Positions 16,274-30,507 of a DNA stretch of 64,000 nt are shown piece after piece. Below the pieces are notes generated by a model. It ran no database searches, had not been told where the DNA came from, and saw only the letters and a list, made by a program, of their open reading frames with translations. The first letter of the stretch is position 1; every line of letters starts with the position of its first letter. The position numbers and the translations under genes were made by a program. The DNA is taken from contig CM053258.1 in NCBI GenBank assembly GCA_028583405.1, positions 4,913,238 through 4,977,237 on the forward strand, written 5' to 3'. This DNA is from Pogonophryne albipinna. Its lineage: Eukaryota > Chordata > Actinopteri > Perciformes > Artedidraconidae.

Positions 16274-18760
16274 CTGGAAAGACATGAGCATACAGATTCA
16301 GTTTCAACTCCTGACTGCTGTAATGTTGTTGTAAAGTCCCTCCATCTCCACTAGAGGGCGACACGAGCTGTGGAGAAACCAGAGCCCTACGCAGGAGATA
16401 ATGACCATCGTTGCTCAGCAGTTTTCCCCCCTTACACAGCAAAACCTAAAATAACCGCAGTGATCAATACCGATAAATAATTCAAACTGATCCCTGATGA
16501 ATGCATCATTTTTCTTGCATGCTGTTCCTTTCACTAAAGCAAGGTCATTATCAATCTGCTGACCTCAGATCAGTGTTTCCTGTGCCTTTGGTCAACTGTG
16601 CATTATATAAAGAACAGCAGGAGCTTTTTTCTGTTTACCCAATGTTCCTCTGTGGTTGGTCAGCTGCCAGTACAGACAGTTTGAACAGACAGACACATTT
16701 TTCCACTTACAAACACATAGAAAGAAAGTAATCAGGCAGATGGAGTTTCTGCACTTTTTCAATCTTATTCCACTTTGTTCAAGATGTTTTTATGGCTGCT
16801 GCATTAAATATAATTTAAATATTGAATATGCAAATAATCTAAATGTCAGCTGACTTATTTAGTATCTTATGACACATAAGGAAATAACATAACACAAGGA
16901 TTACCTCAAACTCAAATGGATTGTGTCACCTTGCAGATAAATCTAGTTTACAATTATAATTATTAAAAGGATGATACATTCAGTACTGTCGATGTACATT
17001 CTCTAATTCAATGTGCTTTTAATGTGCAGTGAGAAATGAAAAAGAAAGGACTGGACGCCCACCTACTGTAGGGCCTAAAAAAACTCAAATGTCCTACTTT
17101 CTCCATATGAGCTCATCTGTTCACGATGTTAACACGTACAGTGCAGCAAACTGCGGCGGCTTGCACAATGAGGTCATTATTCATGCCACAATAAGCCTCT
17201 CACTTTAATTACCAGTTACTGGAAGGTTAGTAAACTGGGGAAGACTGGGACCAGTGAGACCTTTTTTTAATGAGAAAAAAGCAGAATGAGTAACGTGCAG
17301 AGAGAGAGGAAAGAATGAACGCATGAGGAAAACACCGAGCCTGAGAGAGCTAGACACAGAGGGAAAGGTTAACGGGGAGAAAGTCAAACATATAAAAAGG
17401 AGAAGGAGAGAAAGGAGAAATAATTTACAAGGCAGAGGTGGAGGGACATTATTTGCTGAATAGCAGCTGCAGGGATCCTGGTTACACAACTGAAAGAATG
17501 CAAACCCAGCGACCGTCCAGATGTTGCCAGAAAGGCCTTCCAGAAAGTTCTGTTTCAGCTTTGTGGAGTAAAATACAGTAAAAGTGTTTGTGTCTACAAT
17601 TGTTTTAATCTAAAACCGATATTATTACACATATGGTAATAGTATATTACTATTATCTTATCAACTTTGCATTTTATTATTATTATAGTAAATACTATAT
17701 ATCATGCTTTTCTCTTCCATGTCTATTCTGCATGCAGCACTTAATGGCATTGTTATATTACTATATAGTCTGTCACACATATTGCATTATGTATATCACT
17801 ACATGCTATCCTATGAAGCTGAAACAATTTATTGATTTGTTGCCTAAAATAGATTGAAAATGATCTTTTATATATTATCTTTCTTGAGCTTCAATGCCCT
17901 AAAATATCTCTTAGTAGCCTTTATACATCCGCTGATATCTGCAGGAGATGCTTGTTTTCACTTTTGATGAATCCCCTTTCTGTCTTCTGTATTAGAAACT
18001 CAAACCTACACGAACAGCTCTCTCAATAGCAGAATACGAAGGACAAATTCATCTAATCTGGATCATCAGGGCTTCTACAACAAATGGGACACTGGCACAT
18101 GTGACCTCATTTTGGCCTCATTTCAGGTGTTTGGGGATTTGAGTAGCCAACGCATACACCTGTCATGTGGTTATGGAGAAATGAAGGTCAGTTCTAAACT
18201 ACAATACGCACATACCTTTTTATTTTTAGAACTGTTGATATTACAAATAGTTATTCTAGGCATATATGCACATTGGAGGAAAAATATGACTGCCAGAAAT
18301 GTATTTTTTCTTTCAACAGTTCATTAACAAAAAGCATGTCAACGTTCCTATTTCGCTGTTATATTGGTGCTATTGGTGGTGGTAACCCTAACCCAGCTTA
18401 AAGTGCATTAAAGAAAAACAACAACAACAACATGATGTCATCTACCCTAATCCAGTTGTTTTGATCCAAAAATGGAGGTCACACCCATGAGTAAGCGAAC
18501 AAAGCAGCAGTCACCTTGTGAGACATTAAAAACAACAACTAAAATAACCACATTTAAAAGAAATGCAAGATATATAATATACAGCCGAATCAAAGTTAGA
18601 GATGTTGACATGTCCTGAGCTAAACATGGGAAATATGTTGCACTCTATTCTATTTTCATTTAGCATAATAACACTTTTATCACGACTTGCATTAAAGATA
18701 TTTTCTAAAAGCATCACCAAGCTGCAGATTCTCTACAAAATAAAAGCCCCTCTGACTCAC
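16274..18760 (-). other. clu: clu intron 1, no further gene seen
   Basis: About 2.5 kb. It contains an AT-rich patch around 17630-17870 and a purine-rich patch at 17255-17450. No exon, RNA gene or clear transposon end was recognised. Confidence 0.5.
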
Positions 18761-18798
18761 CTCTGTTTGTTTCCTGAGACTCCAGACCGTCTGAAGCT
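18761..18798 (-). other. clu: clu non-coding exon 1 (predicted)
   Basis: About 38 nt between a start site about 30 nt downstream of the TATA box and a consensus donor GAG|GTGAGT at 18761/18760. It contains no ATG in the predicted transcribed part. It would splice over a 2.5-kb intron to the acceptor at 16274. The start site is inferred from TATA spacing. Confidence 0.6.
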
Positions 18799-18821
18799 GC
18801 GTCGGTCTCTCTGCTGCTGGT

Positions 18822-18865
18822 TTTTATACCCGCGGATAACTGCGAAGGTGCAGACACGTGACTCA
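18822..18865 (-). promoter_or_regulatory. clu: clu promoter: TATA box with overlapping E-box and AP-1 site
   Basis: On the - strand the order is TGAGTCA (18865-18859), overlapping CACGTG (18860-18855), then TATAAAA (18828-18822) about 30 nt before the predicted start. AP-1 control of clusterin promoters is known in mammals. The E-box/AP-1 overlap reads GAGTCACGTG, partly like a CLEAR/M-box. Function here is inferred. Confidence 0.6.
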
Positions 18866-20289
18866 TGCTGCACGGCGCTGCTACTGTCAAGCTACAGCAA
18901 AATAAAAGCCCACTTCCGCTATTGCCCTTCAAAATAAAAGGCTATCATGAACATTTCTTTCAAAGTTTGGGGAAAACGCAGACATGGTTAAGTATTGAGT
19001 TCCCTACTTAGGTATAATTACTAAAACCACACTGTAAAACTTATAAAAAACTAAAAATAGGTATACTCATACTGGCTCACTTCTAACGGTTTACTGCCAA
19101 CGGCTAAACGCTAACGGTTAAAGCTAACAGCTTAATGCTAATGGCACTAGGGTTAACTGCTAGCGGCTAAATGTTAAGGGTTAGCTTTTAATACAAGACG
19201 TGCTTTCCATGCTTTTTTTTATTCAGAGAGGGGATGGTATCCCGTCAAAAAGAAGTTTAAATTATATCAAGCACCTTTCTGAGAGGATTAACAAATTAGA
19301 AAACAGAAGGGACAATGTTGTGAAGTTTGGCAAACATAGGCAAATGGACCAAATTGACGGCTAAGCAAATTGATGAGAACAGTATTCAACCGGATTATCA
19401 CCTGTGTGGTTAATGTTAAAAACGTACTACTGTTATGTCACATTGTGTATTTCTGGTTTCGCATTCGTTCAAGTAAGTTGTTTATCTGCCATTTACCTCC
19501 TGGAAACACCACTGCATAATTCCTGAATACGTTTTATGTAGTGAGAAAATATTTATCTTGACTTTCATCAATGATGCATATTATAGCTATCTGTTATTAG
19601 AAATGTCACTATGATTAATGGCTATTTATGTGTAGGGCCTACCACTGAATAATTACCTTGTTTCCTCTACCATTTGTAAACAAAATTGTGATTTTATTTT
19701 GAAATCTGAATGCGTTTAATTTTTGTTATTGTGTATAACTTAAAAGTATAAAGGATTTGACCAGAATATTTGTAATTTAATGGCAGCAGCGCTCAGAGAC
19801 AAACAGTTGATTCATCCTGACTGTGACTCAACATTTACCAGCTCCCCTTTCACCTTTTCACAGACAAACATGTGACCTAAAACCAAAGTTACATGCATAA
19901 TTCATAAAACGGTTTCCATATTGGCATCAAATCTTTAGCAAAGCCTTACAATGTGTATTCAATAAATGTGCATATGCATACTTGCCATCTTAAAATGTAA
20001 AGGAAATGGAAACAGGAAACATAGATGCAATGCAGCCATCATTATTGTTATGGGTGGCATCTGAGCTTTAACTGCTTTCTCAGTGCTTAGTTGTGAACAT
20101 GTACAGAAGGATGTGGGAGTTACCGGTACTAAAACAATGCAACAAAAATAAAGACACAATAATCCTAGAGGCAGTGTGTTAGTAATGCAATCTCACCTTA
20201 AAACTGCAAAAATGACTCTGAAACCAGTCGTTATTGATACTAAAGTATCTACAAACAAAACGTCAATCTTTTAATCCTGATATACAACA

Positions 20290-20599
20290 AGAGAGGACTG
20301 TGTTATTTAGAGGTGATGGATGTGGACACACACACATACCATGTATACATCACTTCAGGGGACATTACATTAATTTACATGCATTTCCTGGAGACTTATC
20401 CTAACCTTAACCATAACCAACACATGCCTAACCCTAACCCTTACCCTTAACCTTACCCTAATCCTAAACCTAACCAAGTCTTCACCCTAAAATTAATGAT
20501 TCCCCTCATGGGGACCTCCAATTTGTCCCCATAAGGGAGGCGAGTCCCCACACGTGACTGTGTAAACAGATTTAGGTCCCCACAAGTATAGTAATGCTA

Positions 20600-20690
<91 letters not shown>
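20290..20690. repeat. Telomere-like repeat unit A with (CA)n, copy 1
   Basis: Order of parts: short CA run, ATCACTTCAGGGGACATTAC, degenerate CCTAAC/CCTTAC telomere-like tract (20400-20480), GATTCCCCTCATGGGGACCT palindrome-like box, GTCCCCACACGTGACTGTG, then a long (CA)n at 20602-20690. The same order occurs at 59172-59440. Confidence 0.75.
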
Positions 20691-20695
<5 letters not shown>

Positions 20696-23617
20696 TCCTG
20701 AGTTCTGTGTCAGCAGCAGTTATCTCTCTGCAGAGTTGTGCAGATGTTTACAGTGTATTATAATACATCTTGTGATATTTGATAAGTTTAAACATGACCT
20801 TGTGACAAAGGCTCAGGAATCTGCTGGTACTTTAACTAATAAAGAGTTTATTTTGGAAACTGTCAGACTCAAAATTGTCACAGAAAAACAACAAAGTGCA
20901 ATATGTGATTGTAACACTAGGTGACAGGAGCTCCATTCTTATACAGTACATTCTCAACACTGACTGACAGTCCTTGACTGTGTATTTTCAGTTGTTTGAG
21001 GAGTGTTATATCTTTCCTTTTATACACAGTATTTATAACACATTTCTGAGATTAAGTTTAAATGCAAAAATAATATTCAATATCTTATCCCTTTTTCGTT
21101 TTTTTAACAAACATTTAGGAAGTCACTTTGAGCCTTTTAAGAAGCATCCCACTGGATCTAAAATAAATCAGTGTGAAAAGACAGAGTTTAGAGAGAATAC
21201 TGGACCTCTAGTTAAATGTGAGTGGGACAAAGTGAAAAACTGTCCTCTACACTCGGTCCAATATGGCCCCCGTGTGTGAATTCCAGCCATTCGGGACACA
21301 GCACCCCCCATTAAACAGCAGCCAGGGTGATGGCGTAACTGCAGCTTTAGTTGATTGAATCTATGAAACAAAGTTGATATCCATTGAAAACCATGCATGT
21401 CTGGCCTGTTGTTGGAGCCGTTCTTGGCGTCAGGGAATTGTCCTAATACGACTATAAGGACATTTATTATTTCATTTGTTTATTCCTTGCAGTCTGTTAC
21501 ATTTGCTTTAATTTGGTTTATTCATTTGTTGTTTACATTCATTCAGATGTGGTGTATTTTGTTGTTTTCTTTTGTTTATCCTTCTGTCACAAACCTTTGG
21601 TCAGAACTATAACCTTTTATCCTGTGCCGGCTGGGTGCTGTGGGCCTGAGGCGGCAGACTCCCTGGTGGTGGCAGTGGTTTTCTTCACGTATCCGTTTTG
21701 AGTGGTGTGCAGTGTCACGGGTGATTTATTTTGGACCCCTTACTCCCCTTATTGTTAACTGCCGCCATGGTAAGCCAAGCCCTGTCCGTTTCCCCAAAGT
21801 GGGTATTTTATTCAAATGTATTGTGTGGGTTGTTTTTAGATATTTTGTTATAAATAAAACGGTATCTGCCCGTGGTGTAAAACGAACCTGATTGTCCTTA
21901 TCAGCATTAGACCTAGTTTTTATAATTTCCTGGGGGCGAAACTCCCCCAGGTGGCGTTGTCCGCAACCGACTTCTAACACCTACCCTCACCACACCGCCA
22001 CACATGCAAAAGTGACAGACAGTGTGTAAATCATAGTGATCACGTTTGGGGGAGTGGGACAAACCAGATGTCAACTGTAAAAGTGTTCCTGTATATCACT
22101 TTGTTCCTGTTTTCCCTCACTTGCTGTATTTCTTTTTTGGTGACTCATTTGTTTCACCCTATACTCCGGATGGAGCTTCATCAAACAAAGATGGATGTGT
22201 TGTTGCAAAAGATCAAATTGTTGTCAGACATGCAGTGCTGAAGATGGGATTCTTGGAGCATCTTGCAGTGTTTACCCTTTACTCCCTTGCACACGCACAG
22301 ATGCTCCTCAACGCATACATGCATACAGAGATATCTCAAATCTGCTATATGTAGCTTTTTCACTTATTTTGAGGCATTGGCTCTACAGGATTTTTCTGAT
22401 AAACAATTCTGGATAACACATGCAGTTTTGTTTTTCCCAACAAATTAGGACAATGATTGTCAAAGAGCCTCATCCGGACAACATACCAAAACAAATTTGG
22501 TTTTGGCATTTGTTTTAACGCAAATGTGGAACAAATGGGATTTCCAATTTGTCCTGGTGCTAGTAGAGATTCATTAAGTTCCCTGCACTTTTAATCGCAT
22601 TAAAGGTCATTGAATAACACATGTTTATCTACGTGCGCGTAAGGTGCATGCAAGTTCTTCTGAGAAGTCTTTTTAAATCAAACTTTTGTGGTGTGAGGTG
22701 ATATGTCATATTTCTCAAATGTTTGCCCTTTACTTGCATTGTCTTGAGTTTTTGAAATGTTCCCACAAATGTTCCAAACAGCATCCTCTTTGCATAAAGA
22801 AGCAACGGGGGTTTGGGGAATGTGGGGTCAATTTGAAGAAACTGAAGCATAACAATCATTGTTTTTAGATCTCACGAGACACAAGTCTTTAAAAGTCAAC
22901 TGCAAATAAACTCAACATTTGGTCTTTTGTAAAAAAACATCAGCTGTCTTTACTCTTTCTTTTACTTCCTGGTATTTACTGGCTCAAATCTTGAGTCTTG
23001 TTTAAGTTGGAGTACTCGATCGATTTTTCGCAGTTTACTCCAACATTGGCTGGCTCATGATGGTTAGTATTTAAAAATATATAATTATGCATGAGAACCA
23101 GACAGTTTATTCCTAACAAACTTTTGTGTCAAGAAATGGCACCTACATGTCCCACAATGCATCTGTTCAGTTGGAGATTAAGTTGTGTGTAATGCTAGTA
23201 TAAAAAGTGGCGAAGAGATGAGGAGCAGGATATAGGTATGTTAAACTTACTTATTTTGATTCCACATCTCCTTTTATCACTTGTAATGTTCAGACATAAC
23301 TGACATTCAATTATTCAAACTTCACATAGCTCTAAAAGCTAAAAAAAAAGGGCTTAAAAACCCCACTCTCCAAGTCGTAACACTACATCTTATGTGAGAA
23401 CATTTGACACATTTTGACAAAAACAACCTTTGTTACATTTGTTACCAGCTTATGTAAGTTAGAAGTTTCCATCACACAGGCCAACGGTGCACATGTGTAA
23501 AACGTACTGGCCTCGAGGTTTGTTTACTTTGTGTAAAAAGTTTACCAGCTGTAGATCCTGTGTGACTAAACTAATTATCTGTTACATGACCCTTTGAATT
23601 CTTCTGTTTTGCTCCAC

Positions 23618-23636
23618 TTTGTGTGTGCGCGTGTGG

Positions 23637-23673
<37 letters not shown>
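23618..23673 (+). repeat. (GT)n microsatellite
   Basis: Imperfect then pure GT dinucleotide repeat. The antisense TH-repeat reading frame is an artefact of this tract. Confidence 0.9.
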
Positions 23674-23674
<1 letters not shown>

Positions 23675-24291
23675 ATCGTGTGCCAAGCAGCTCCACTGTT
23701 ACATTGGCCACCGAATTAAACCCATGTAGCTCTGCAGCCAATACTGGATCAGTGGCATGGATTTCAACATCGTTATACACACGCAGAGGGCTCTGAACGA
23801 GCTGCTCCGCTGGCTTCCAACACAAAACATAATTATCAGCAGGCTTACTTGGTCCCATTGGTGGTAGTGAACGACCCGTGGCTAACAGATAAACTTCAAA
23901 CATTTGGACGATTCTGGTATCAATTTCGGGGAAATGGTGTTTCTGGGTAGATTCATGGGTATGAGTGTGTTGGAATGTGCATGATTTAGAAACTTCACAT
24001 TCTGGTGGCTTCAAGATCAAAGTCCTGCTGACTGATGTTGGTCATTAAATTACCTCATAAGATCCTCATTTGTTCAAACTGTAGCATCAAAAGCTAAAAT
24101 AAATCCAAAGACGGGATGGAAAAAGGGGCTTCAAAGGCATGCAGGGATGTAGAAGTAATCAGCAAAAGGGTGTTATGCACTAAGATATATATATGCATAA
24201 TAATTTGACTTTTTGGGCTGGAAAGTGTTTATCTAAATAGCTTTTATTTATTGTGTGACCATTAGTTGTTGTGGGTGTGTGGGATTTCAAC

Positions 24292-24376
24292 CTTTGCAGA
24301 CCATTTACAAGCAAACAAACCTCTCTAACACACTACAGGAAAGGAAAAACCCTAGAAGCATAATAGGGCCACTTTA
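24292..24376. mobile_element. Second end fragment related to the type I MITE
   Basis: GCAGACCATTTACAAGCAAA...AATAGGGCCACTTTAA, closely matching the fragment at 11180-11256. Confidence 0.5.
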
Positions 24377-26491
24377 AGTCAATAAATGAAAATGTATTTC
24401 TACCCTGGTATTGCTACTTTTACTCTAGTTATGACCTGAGAGCCACCTCTGCTGATGTCTGTGCAAAAATACACAGTGGTTTTCACATTTTTTGGATGAG
24501 GATGAATCTAATAACCCGCTAGAATAATACACACATCTTCTCTTTTTTGCAGAGGCAGGAGAGGAAATTAAAGAGGTGAGAATCAGCGATGCCAGACAGC
24601 CACTGGAGCCGCCTCGTCAGCTGGAAGGCCGGATGTGTGTGTCGGTGAGATTATTACACCTGCTGTTAAGCCTCACACACGCATAGTGGAGGTTAGCGTG
24701 AGCAAGCTGAGAAGACTGCGATCCGCTGCCAGATAGGGATTATAGCTTTGACATGTGTGTGTTTGTAGGAGTGTGTGGAGGTGTAGGTGTGTGTGTTCAG
24801 AGAAACTGTTTTTCTGTCTCACAGGCCAAGGCCACTGAAGTTGCTCTCACACCACAATGTTAAAACATTTGTTAGCAATTAGCCTTAGCCACAAACTGAC
24901 TTTCAAAAACACATGGACCCTCCCTCCCTCCCTTTTTTCACCCTGTCCCCTTTCCAGTCCCTCCTTCCCTCCCTCATTTTCCAGTTTCTTTGTTCCCCCT
25001 CCCATCTCTCTCTCTCTCTCTCTCCCTTTCTGACCACCCTTCTTCTTTCTCGTCCTCCCCTCATGCTCCATTTCCTCCCTCTCTCTCACATGGTTTCTGT
25101 CTGAGGAGGTTTAGTTTCCTCAGGCTCTGGATGGGAGAGGGATGATGCCAGAAAGCTGCAGGCAGACACACAAGTTCAAAACTTAAGAGGAGCTTTGGGC
25201 AGTTTCCTTCTGCACTAATAGATTTAAAAGAATATATGAAATAATCTACAAATCAGGCTGCAGAGGTGTCTTTTTTGTTGGCCATACGGAATAACACTCA
25301 ATGTGGCAGAATCCTCAGGTGTCTGCTTGTTGTTCACCAGTTTTCAAACATGTGGAAGTAAGACTTTTCGGGACTTTTGGGCGTTCTTCTTTCTTTGGAA
25401 AACTGGAAAAACCTTTCACGAATGAGTTTGCTGGCACCTCAAAGGTACATTGCTGACTGCCTTTGTTGTTCCTGGACACTTGCTTTGTGGATAACAAGGT
25501 GAAGGGGACTGCAATATCACCACCATCACTTTGAGCATCAGAACCACAAGTTGTTTAAAAAGGATTCTTGAGAGAGGAATCATGAAAGGTACAGTAATTT
25601 CTGTGATTTCTTTCTTGAGCACCTACACATTCCATCTTCTTAGTCAATTGGTGCAAAAAAAACACATCTTAATGATACCAGGGTGCATTTTCCAGTGTGA
25701 AAAATACATTTAAATGTAGACAGGAACAGACCCTGGCATTGTGGCATACAGGCAGGCACCTGCACAGGGCACCAGCGCCTACATATGCTTCTCATCTGTT
25801 CTGAAACCTGGCAGCGTGGATCCTGAGAAAGACCAGGGTTTGTTGTTCTTGGATGTTAGGCTTTGATCAGTCAGCTTTAAATCTCTAAATGTGTGTGCGT
25901 GTACACACCACAGCCCCGTTTCATAAAACATAAAATGTCCTATAGCTCTGCCAATCTACCACAGATTGACTTAATATCCCGCTTTAAGGAGAAGGAGTGA
26001 AAACGTAACATTTAAATTTGAGCTTTCTCATAACATGGCATGAAAGGGGAGCTGCCTTTGAAGAGGGCCGGGGCTGGTACACGGTTCTCAGACACACAGT
26101 ACGAGAAGTGAAAGGCTGACAGAAATGGGAGGATACGGTGGGAAGGGGCAGGAATACATCCCACATGTGGGGTAGCAGCTTCAAAAGATGCTGACATATT
26201 CATTACTAACAGAAATCTGCATATAATTGACTTTTCCTGTATTTATTTTTGTTGATAAGTGAAATCTTACTATATTCTTCCCATTTTAAAAACTTGGAGC
26301 TGCCTCTTTCATTGGGTTTAGTTTTGATGAGATTTCAGTTTCTGCTCTGTTTTATTGACCTTAACCAACAGGATACCAAACAGCAATTATTCAATTATAG
26401 CTAAACAATTAAAACAGTTTTATTTACACTGCAGCAACACCAGCCTAGCCATTTCTCATGTAATGTTAAATGTCACAGTTTCGCCACTGAG

Positions 26492-26844
<353 letters not shown>

Positions 26845-28131
26845 ATCTTCCATTGACCATTCACCTAACATATTTGTGCCGTAAAAGATATGAAAGCAGG
26901 CATCACTAGGCAGGTCTTTGTAAACTGTCGTGGTGGATATCACTGCTACTGCTAATACCCGTATTGACTTTTTGTTTTAAACAACAAACGTTTTCTGCAA
27001 AAGAAATACAGCCACCTAGCTCTACGTATTGGTAGTTTTCTGAGCACCAAATGCTTGGTTTCACTATTGGTTAATTTGACATGTTTCAAATTAAAGTGAT
27101 TTCGGTAGTGGGTGTTTCCAAAGTTGTTGTGTTATAATGTTATTCAATATGGCTTAGTCATTTTCTTTGATGTGGATTCTTGGATTTAGGTTTGCAGAGT
27201 GTATAACAATTGTACTTCTTTACATAAACACCTACAAGCAATCATGGACAGCTTATGAGTACAAATAAAAGGAAATCAAATCAAACTAAAGTGTAGGTAA
27301 GCACATGTCTCTGCTCCGGGCGAGTGTCCAGGAGAGAAGCTGCCTTGAACTACGAGTCGATACAGCAAATTAACTCTCAAGAACATATACAGTTCTCTGC
27401 TCAGCCAAACAGTACAGGAGGTCTGTTGATGTGGTTTCCAGCCCTGCTCGACCAGAACCAAACATGCTGCCTCATACATTCCTAACAGGGAGGAGGGGGG
27501 GACAGAGGAGGTGAGGCAGGTGTATGGTTGGCAAAGGAAAAGGAAAGATTGAGCAAAGAGGAGAAAGGGAGGTGCAGAAAGAGACATTCCGTTTTTTATT
27601 CCATATTTGCTGTGGCAGCGTTATAAATTTAAAGTCATTTTGAATTTGGATAAAAGGAGAACAAGATGAATGTCCTATTGACTTTTTTTTTTTGCCATCT
27701 TGGAATAATTATCTGAAATGTCTTTGCTTCCTGTTTTTAAACCAGCTCCAGCAGCATGTACGTAAAAACGGCTGAAACTGCAGCAACATGGTCACATATT
27801 AAGAAGTCAGTGGTTAGAAGTAGAAGCTTTTTGTTACCACCATAAAGGTTTTTGGTTAGGTTCATTAGTTTGTCTGTTTGTCTGCAGGATTACATTAAAG
27901 CTACCCTGCATGAAACTTGGTGTTAGGGTTAGGGTTGTGGCATTGGCCAAGAAAGAAACCCTTAATCCAGATGCAAATCACAGGGTTTTCTTACTTTTCA
28001 GTTTGTTTTAGATGCATTTTATGGGCAATACTGTTCATGTAACTTTTATAGTGAATGGCCAGTATTCGCAGTTGTGATTGAGTTAACAAATACCTGATAA
28101 TGCTAACTTAACATTAAGTTTACACAATTAT

Positions 28132-28836
28132 TTAAAGGGGACCTATCATGCAAAATGCACTTTTTGATGTCTTTTATACATAAAGATGTGTCCCCGGTGT
28201 GTCAGGGAACTCACACAGCGTCAGAAAATAAAACCCTCTCTCTTTTCCTCCGTACCCAAATCTCTAAAAACGGGGCTACAACCGAGCTGATCCAGATCTG
28301 CGTCCGATATGACGTAATATCTGAAATGTGGACCCACGGCCCAATCAGAAACGTTGCTATCAGAAACAATGCCCGACTGTTCTGGACGTAATATGGTCGG
28401 TGTTTACATTAGCATCGCTAACACTCAGAGCTAACCTGTACTGGAGAGCATGTGTGTGAAGAAGCAGGAAATAAAAAGGAACTCACCTTGTGGTATAACC
28501 GGCAAGAGAGAAAGCCTTTGAGCTCCATAATGTTTCAGAGAGAATCCTTGATAATCCATGATATGGCGTTTCATCACCGCAGAATCTGCCGGTAGCATCT
28601 CCCGCATGAGCTCAGCACCCTCCTTTTTTATCAATCTTTTTTTTTTAAAGCTTTCTACCCCAAATCAGCACTTTTGAAACAGGAAGTGAAATAGAGGGAT
28701 GTGAGGCATGGCTAGAATGGGTGATCTGTTTGGTATTTTGAGCAAAACACTTCAGACATAGACATGTTTTTTATATATTTGTATATATCTGAGACCTATG
28801 CTATTGCCTAAAAATAGCATGATAGGTCCACTTTAA
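28132..28836. mobile_element. MITE with TTAAAGGGGACCTATCATGC ends
   Basis: Inverted ends match at 19 of 20 positions (TTAAAGGGGACCTATCATGC and TTAAAGTGGACCTATCATGC). It is 705 bp and non-coding, with AGCTGATC and ATATATCTGAGACCT motifs shared with the type II elements at 14261 and 38864. It is a divergent member of that family. Confidence 0.75.
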
Positions 28837-30507
28837 CTTCATTTTGATCCGTTTCCTTGTCAATATGAACAGGCAACAAATTAGCATGCTAGCTGTCAAT
28901 AGTTGGTTGTTTCTGTTAGCTAGCACTTGGCAGTTAGCGCAGTATGCTTTTATTGATAATGAACAACTAACATACATATTAACTCATTTGTGTGGTGTAA
29001 CTCATTTAAATTAACTGACGTTCAAATATTATCTAAGAAAACCCTCATGTTATTATGACTAGACTAACGTGTCCACATTTTTAAATTCAAGTGTCCACTT
29101 ACTTTTAACCTTATATTTGATGGTCCTTTTGGAAAGATGTTCTTATTTTTTATCTCCATTGTGTGTCTGTAGAAAATCCCTATAGGAGGTGATCATGAGA
29201 GATAAGAGGGCAAGTAAAAAAAGTGAGAGGCCTGTAAATAAAGCATTAGAGAATATGGTAAACGCCCTTTGGCCTCAAAGCCGTGTAAACTTAACAAGGC
29301 TGTGTCTCAGCATGGCAGTCCAGAGCGGTTTTGGTCCTGAGAAAACATGATGCGTTTACGGATCTTGACTCTGAAAATCTCTCGTTTCACTGCCTGACCA
29401 CAATAAACGAGAAAGTTCATGTCATGGCTTGTGAAAAACTTCAGCTTCGCAGTCTGAAGCAACACATACCAGGCGTTAAAGTTTGCGAGGAGACCACACA
29501 TTCCAGTCAGAGGGCAGCTAAATGACTTGGATGTCAACAGAGGTTTGGAGAGGGACTCATTTGGCTTTATGAGTTGTGGTCAAGACCTCCACTCTAATCT
29601 GGAGCAGGGCCCATCTCGGGACTCCTGGTTTCACTTAAAGCTGGGAATTACTGAGGTTTTGAGGGGGATTTTTCTGGTAGAATGAACTTAGTAAAATAAT
29701 AAAGGCATGACAAGTTTAAAAGAGGGTATCTTTAGTTGTGATTCACATCCCACCGTGAAGTGAAGTTATTATTTTATTTTTTAAAACGTTGTTTATTGTT
29801 TTCTTTAACAGCATACAGTTATTCTATCAGAGCATCAAAAGTAGGTAAACAGATCTTCACTTTATAGAAAAATAGGTAGAGTAACAATTCTGTCATTACT
29901 GCTTAACACCAGGGCAAACAAAATCCCACACAGACAGAAGACAAACAGACATACAAAAACAGACAAACAAAAAATAAACAAATAAATAAATAGAAAACCA
30001 GTCAGCTAAAACAAAAATGTCAATAATAAACAATAAATGTCCGTACGACAGCACCTCCTCCCTGCGACAACCCGTCCAGTGTTGAGACCCCTCCAAAAAG
30101 CAACATTTTAATCAGGAATGATTGGGAACTTTGTCCTCTTAACAAATTCGGAAAAAGGGCTGAAGTGAAGTTAAAGGACACTCAGGGCATGTTACCCACC
30201 AAGTCTTACACAATCCCCTGGCCAAAGTTAAGTCCAGAGGGAGAAAGAAGGGAGGGACAGGGTGGGGAAAGGGTTTGGAACGTCCAAAATCCCCCTAAGA
30301 GGAACCACCACAGAGGAACCACAGACATGAAGTGGTGCTGAGGGTTAGCTGACTCAAGATCAGGCCTGGCGCTGCGTTCACAGACACCAAAGGTCCCATG
30401 GTGAAAGAGTAGAGGGAGGGAGCTGAGTGGGTGAAGAACAACATCCTGATATTTCAATTTTTTCGTACTTTGTAAAGTTTCTAGCCTTGCTTTCGCTTAC
30501 TAGTAGC

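Noticed and set aside
20400..20480. True interstitial telomere (fusion point)
   Set aside because: The hexamers are degenerate and embedded in a defined repeat unit that recurs at 59172, so it is a dispersed repeat rather than a chromosome fusion scar.
21700..21980. Solo LTR of a retrotransposon
   Set aside because: An AATAAA-containing, LTR-like stretch followed by TGGCGTTGTCC looks suggestive, but I found no matching TG..CA ends, no paired repeat and no target duplication.
24847..25089. Charged 80-aa antisense frame (RERE/GGKEG-rich)
   Set aside because: Produced by a C/T-rich low-complexity tract.
29760..30100. Hydrophobic 66-aa antisense frame as a membrane peptide
   Set aside because: Low-complexity A/C-rich stretch (ACAAACAGAC-like repeats) on the + strand gives FVC/LFV residues on the other; no family match.
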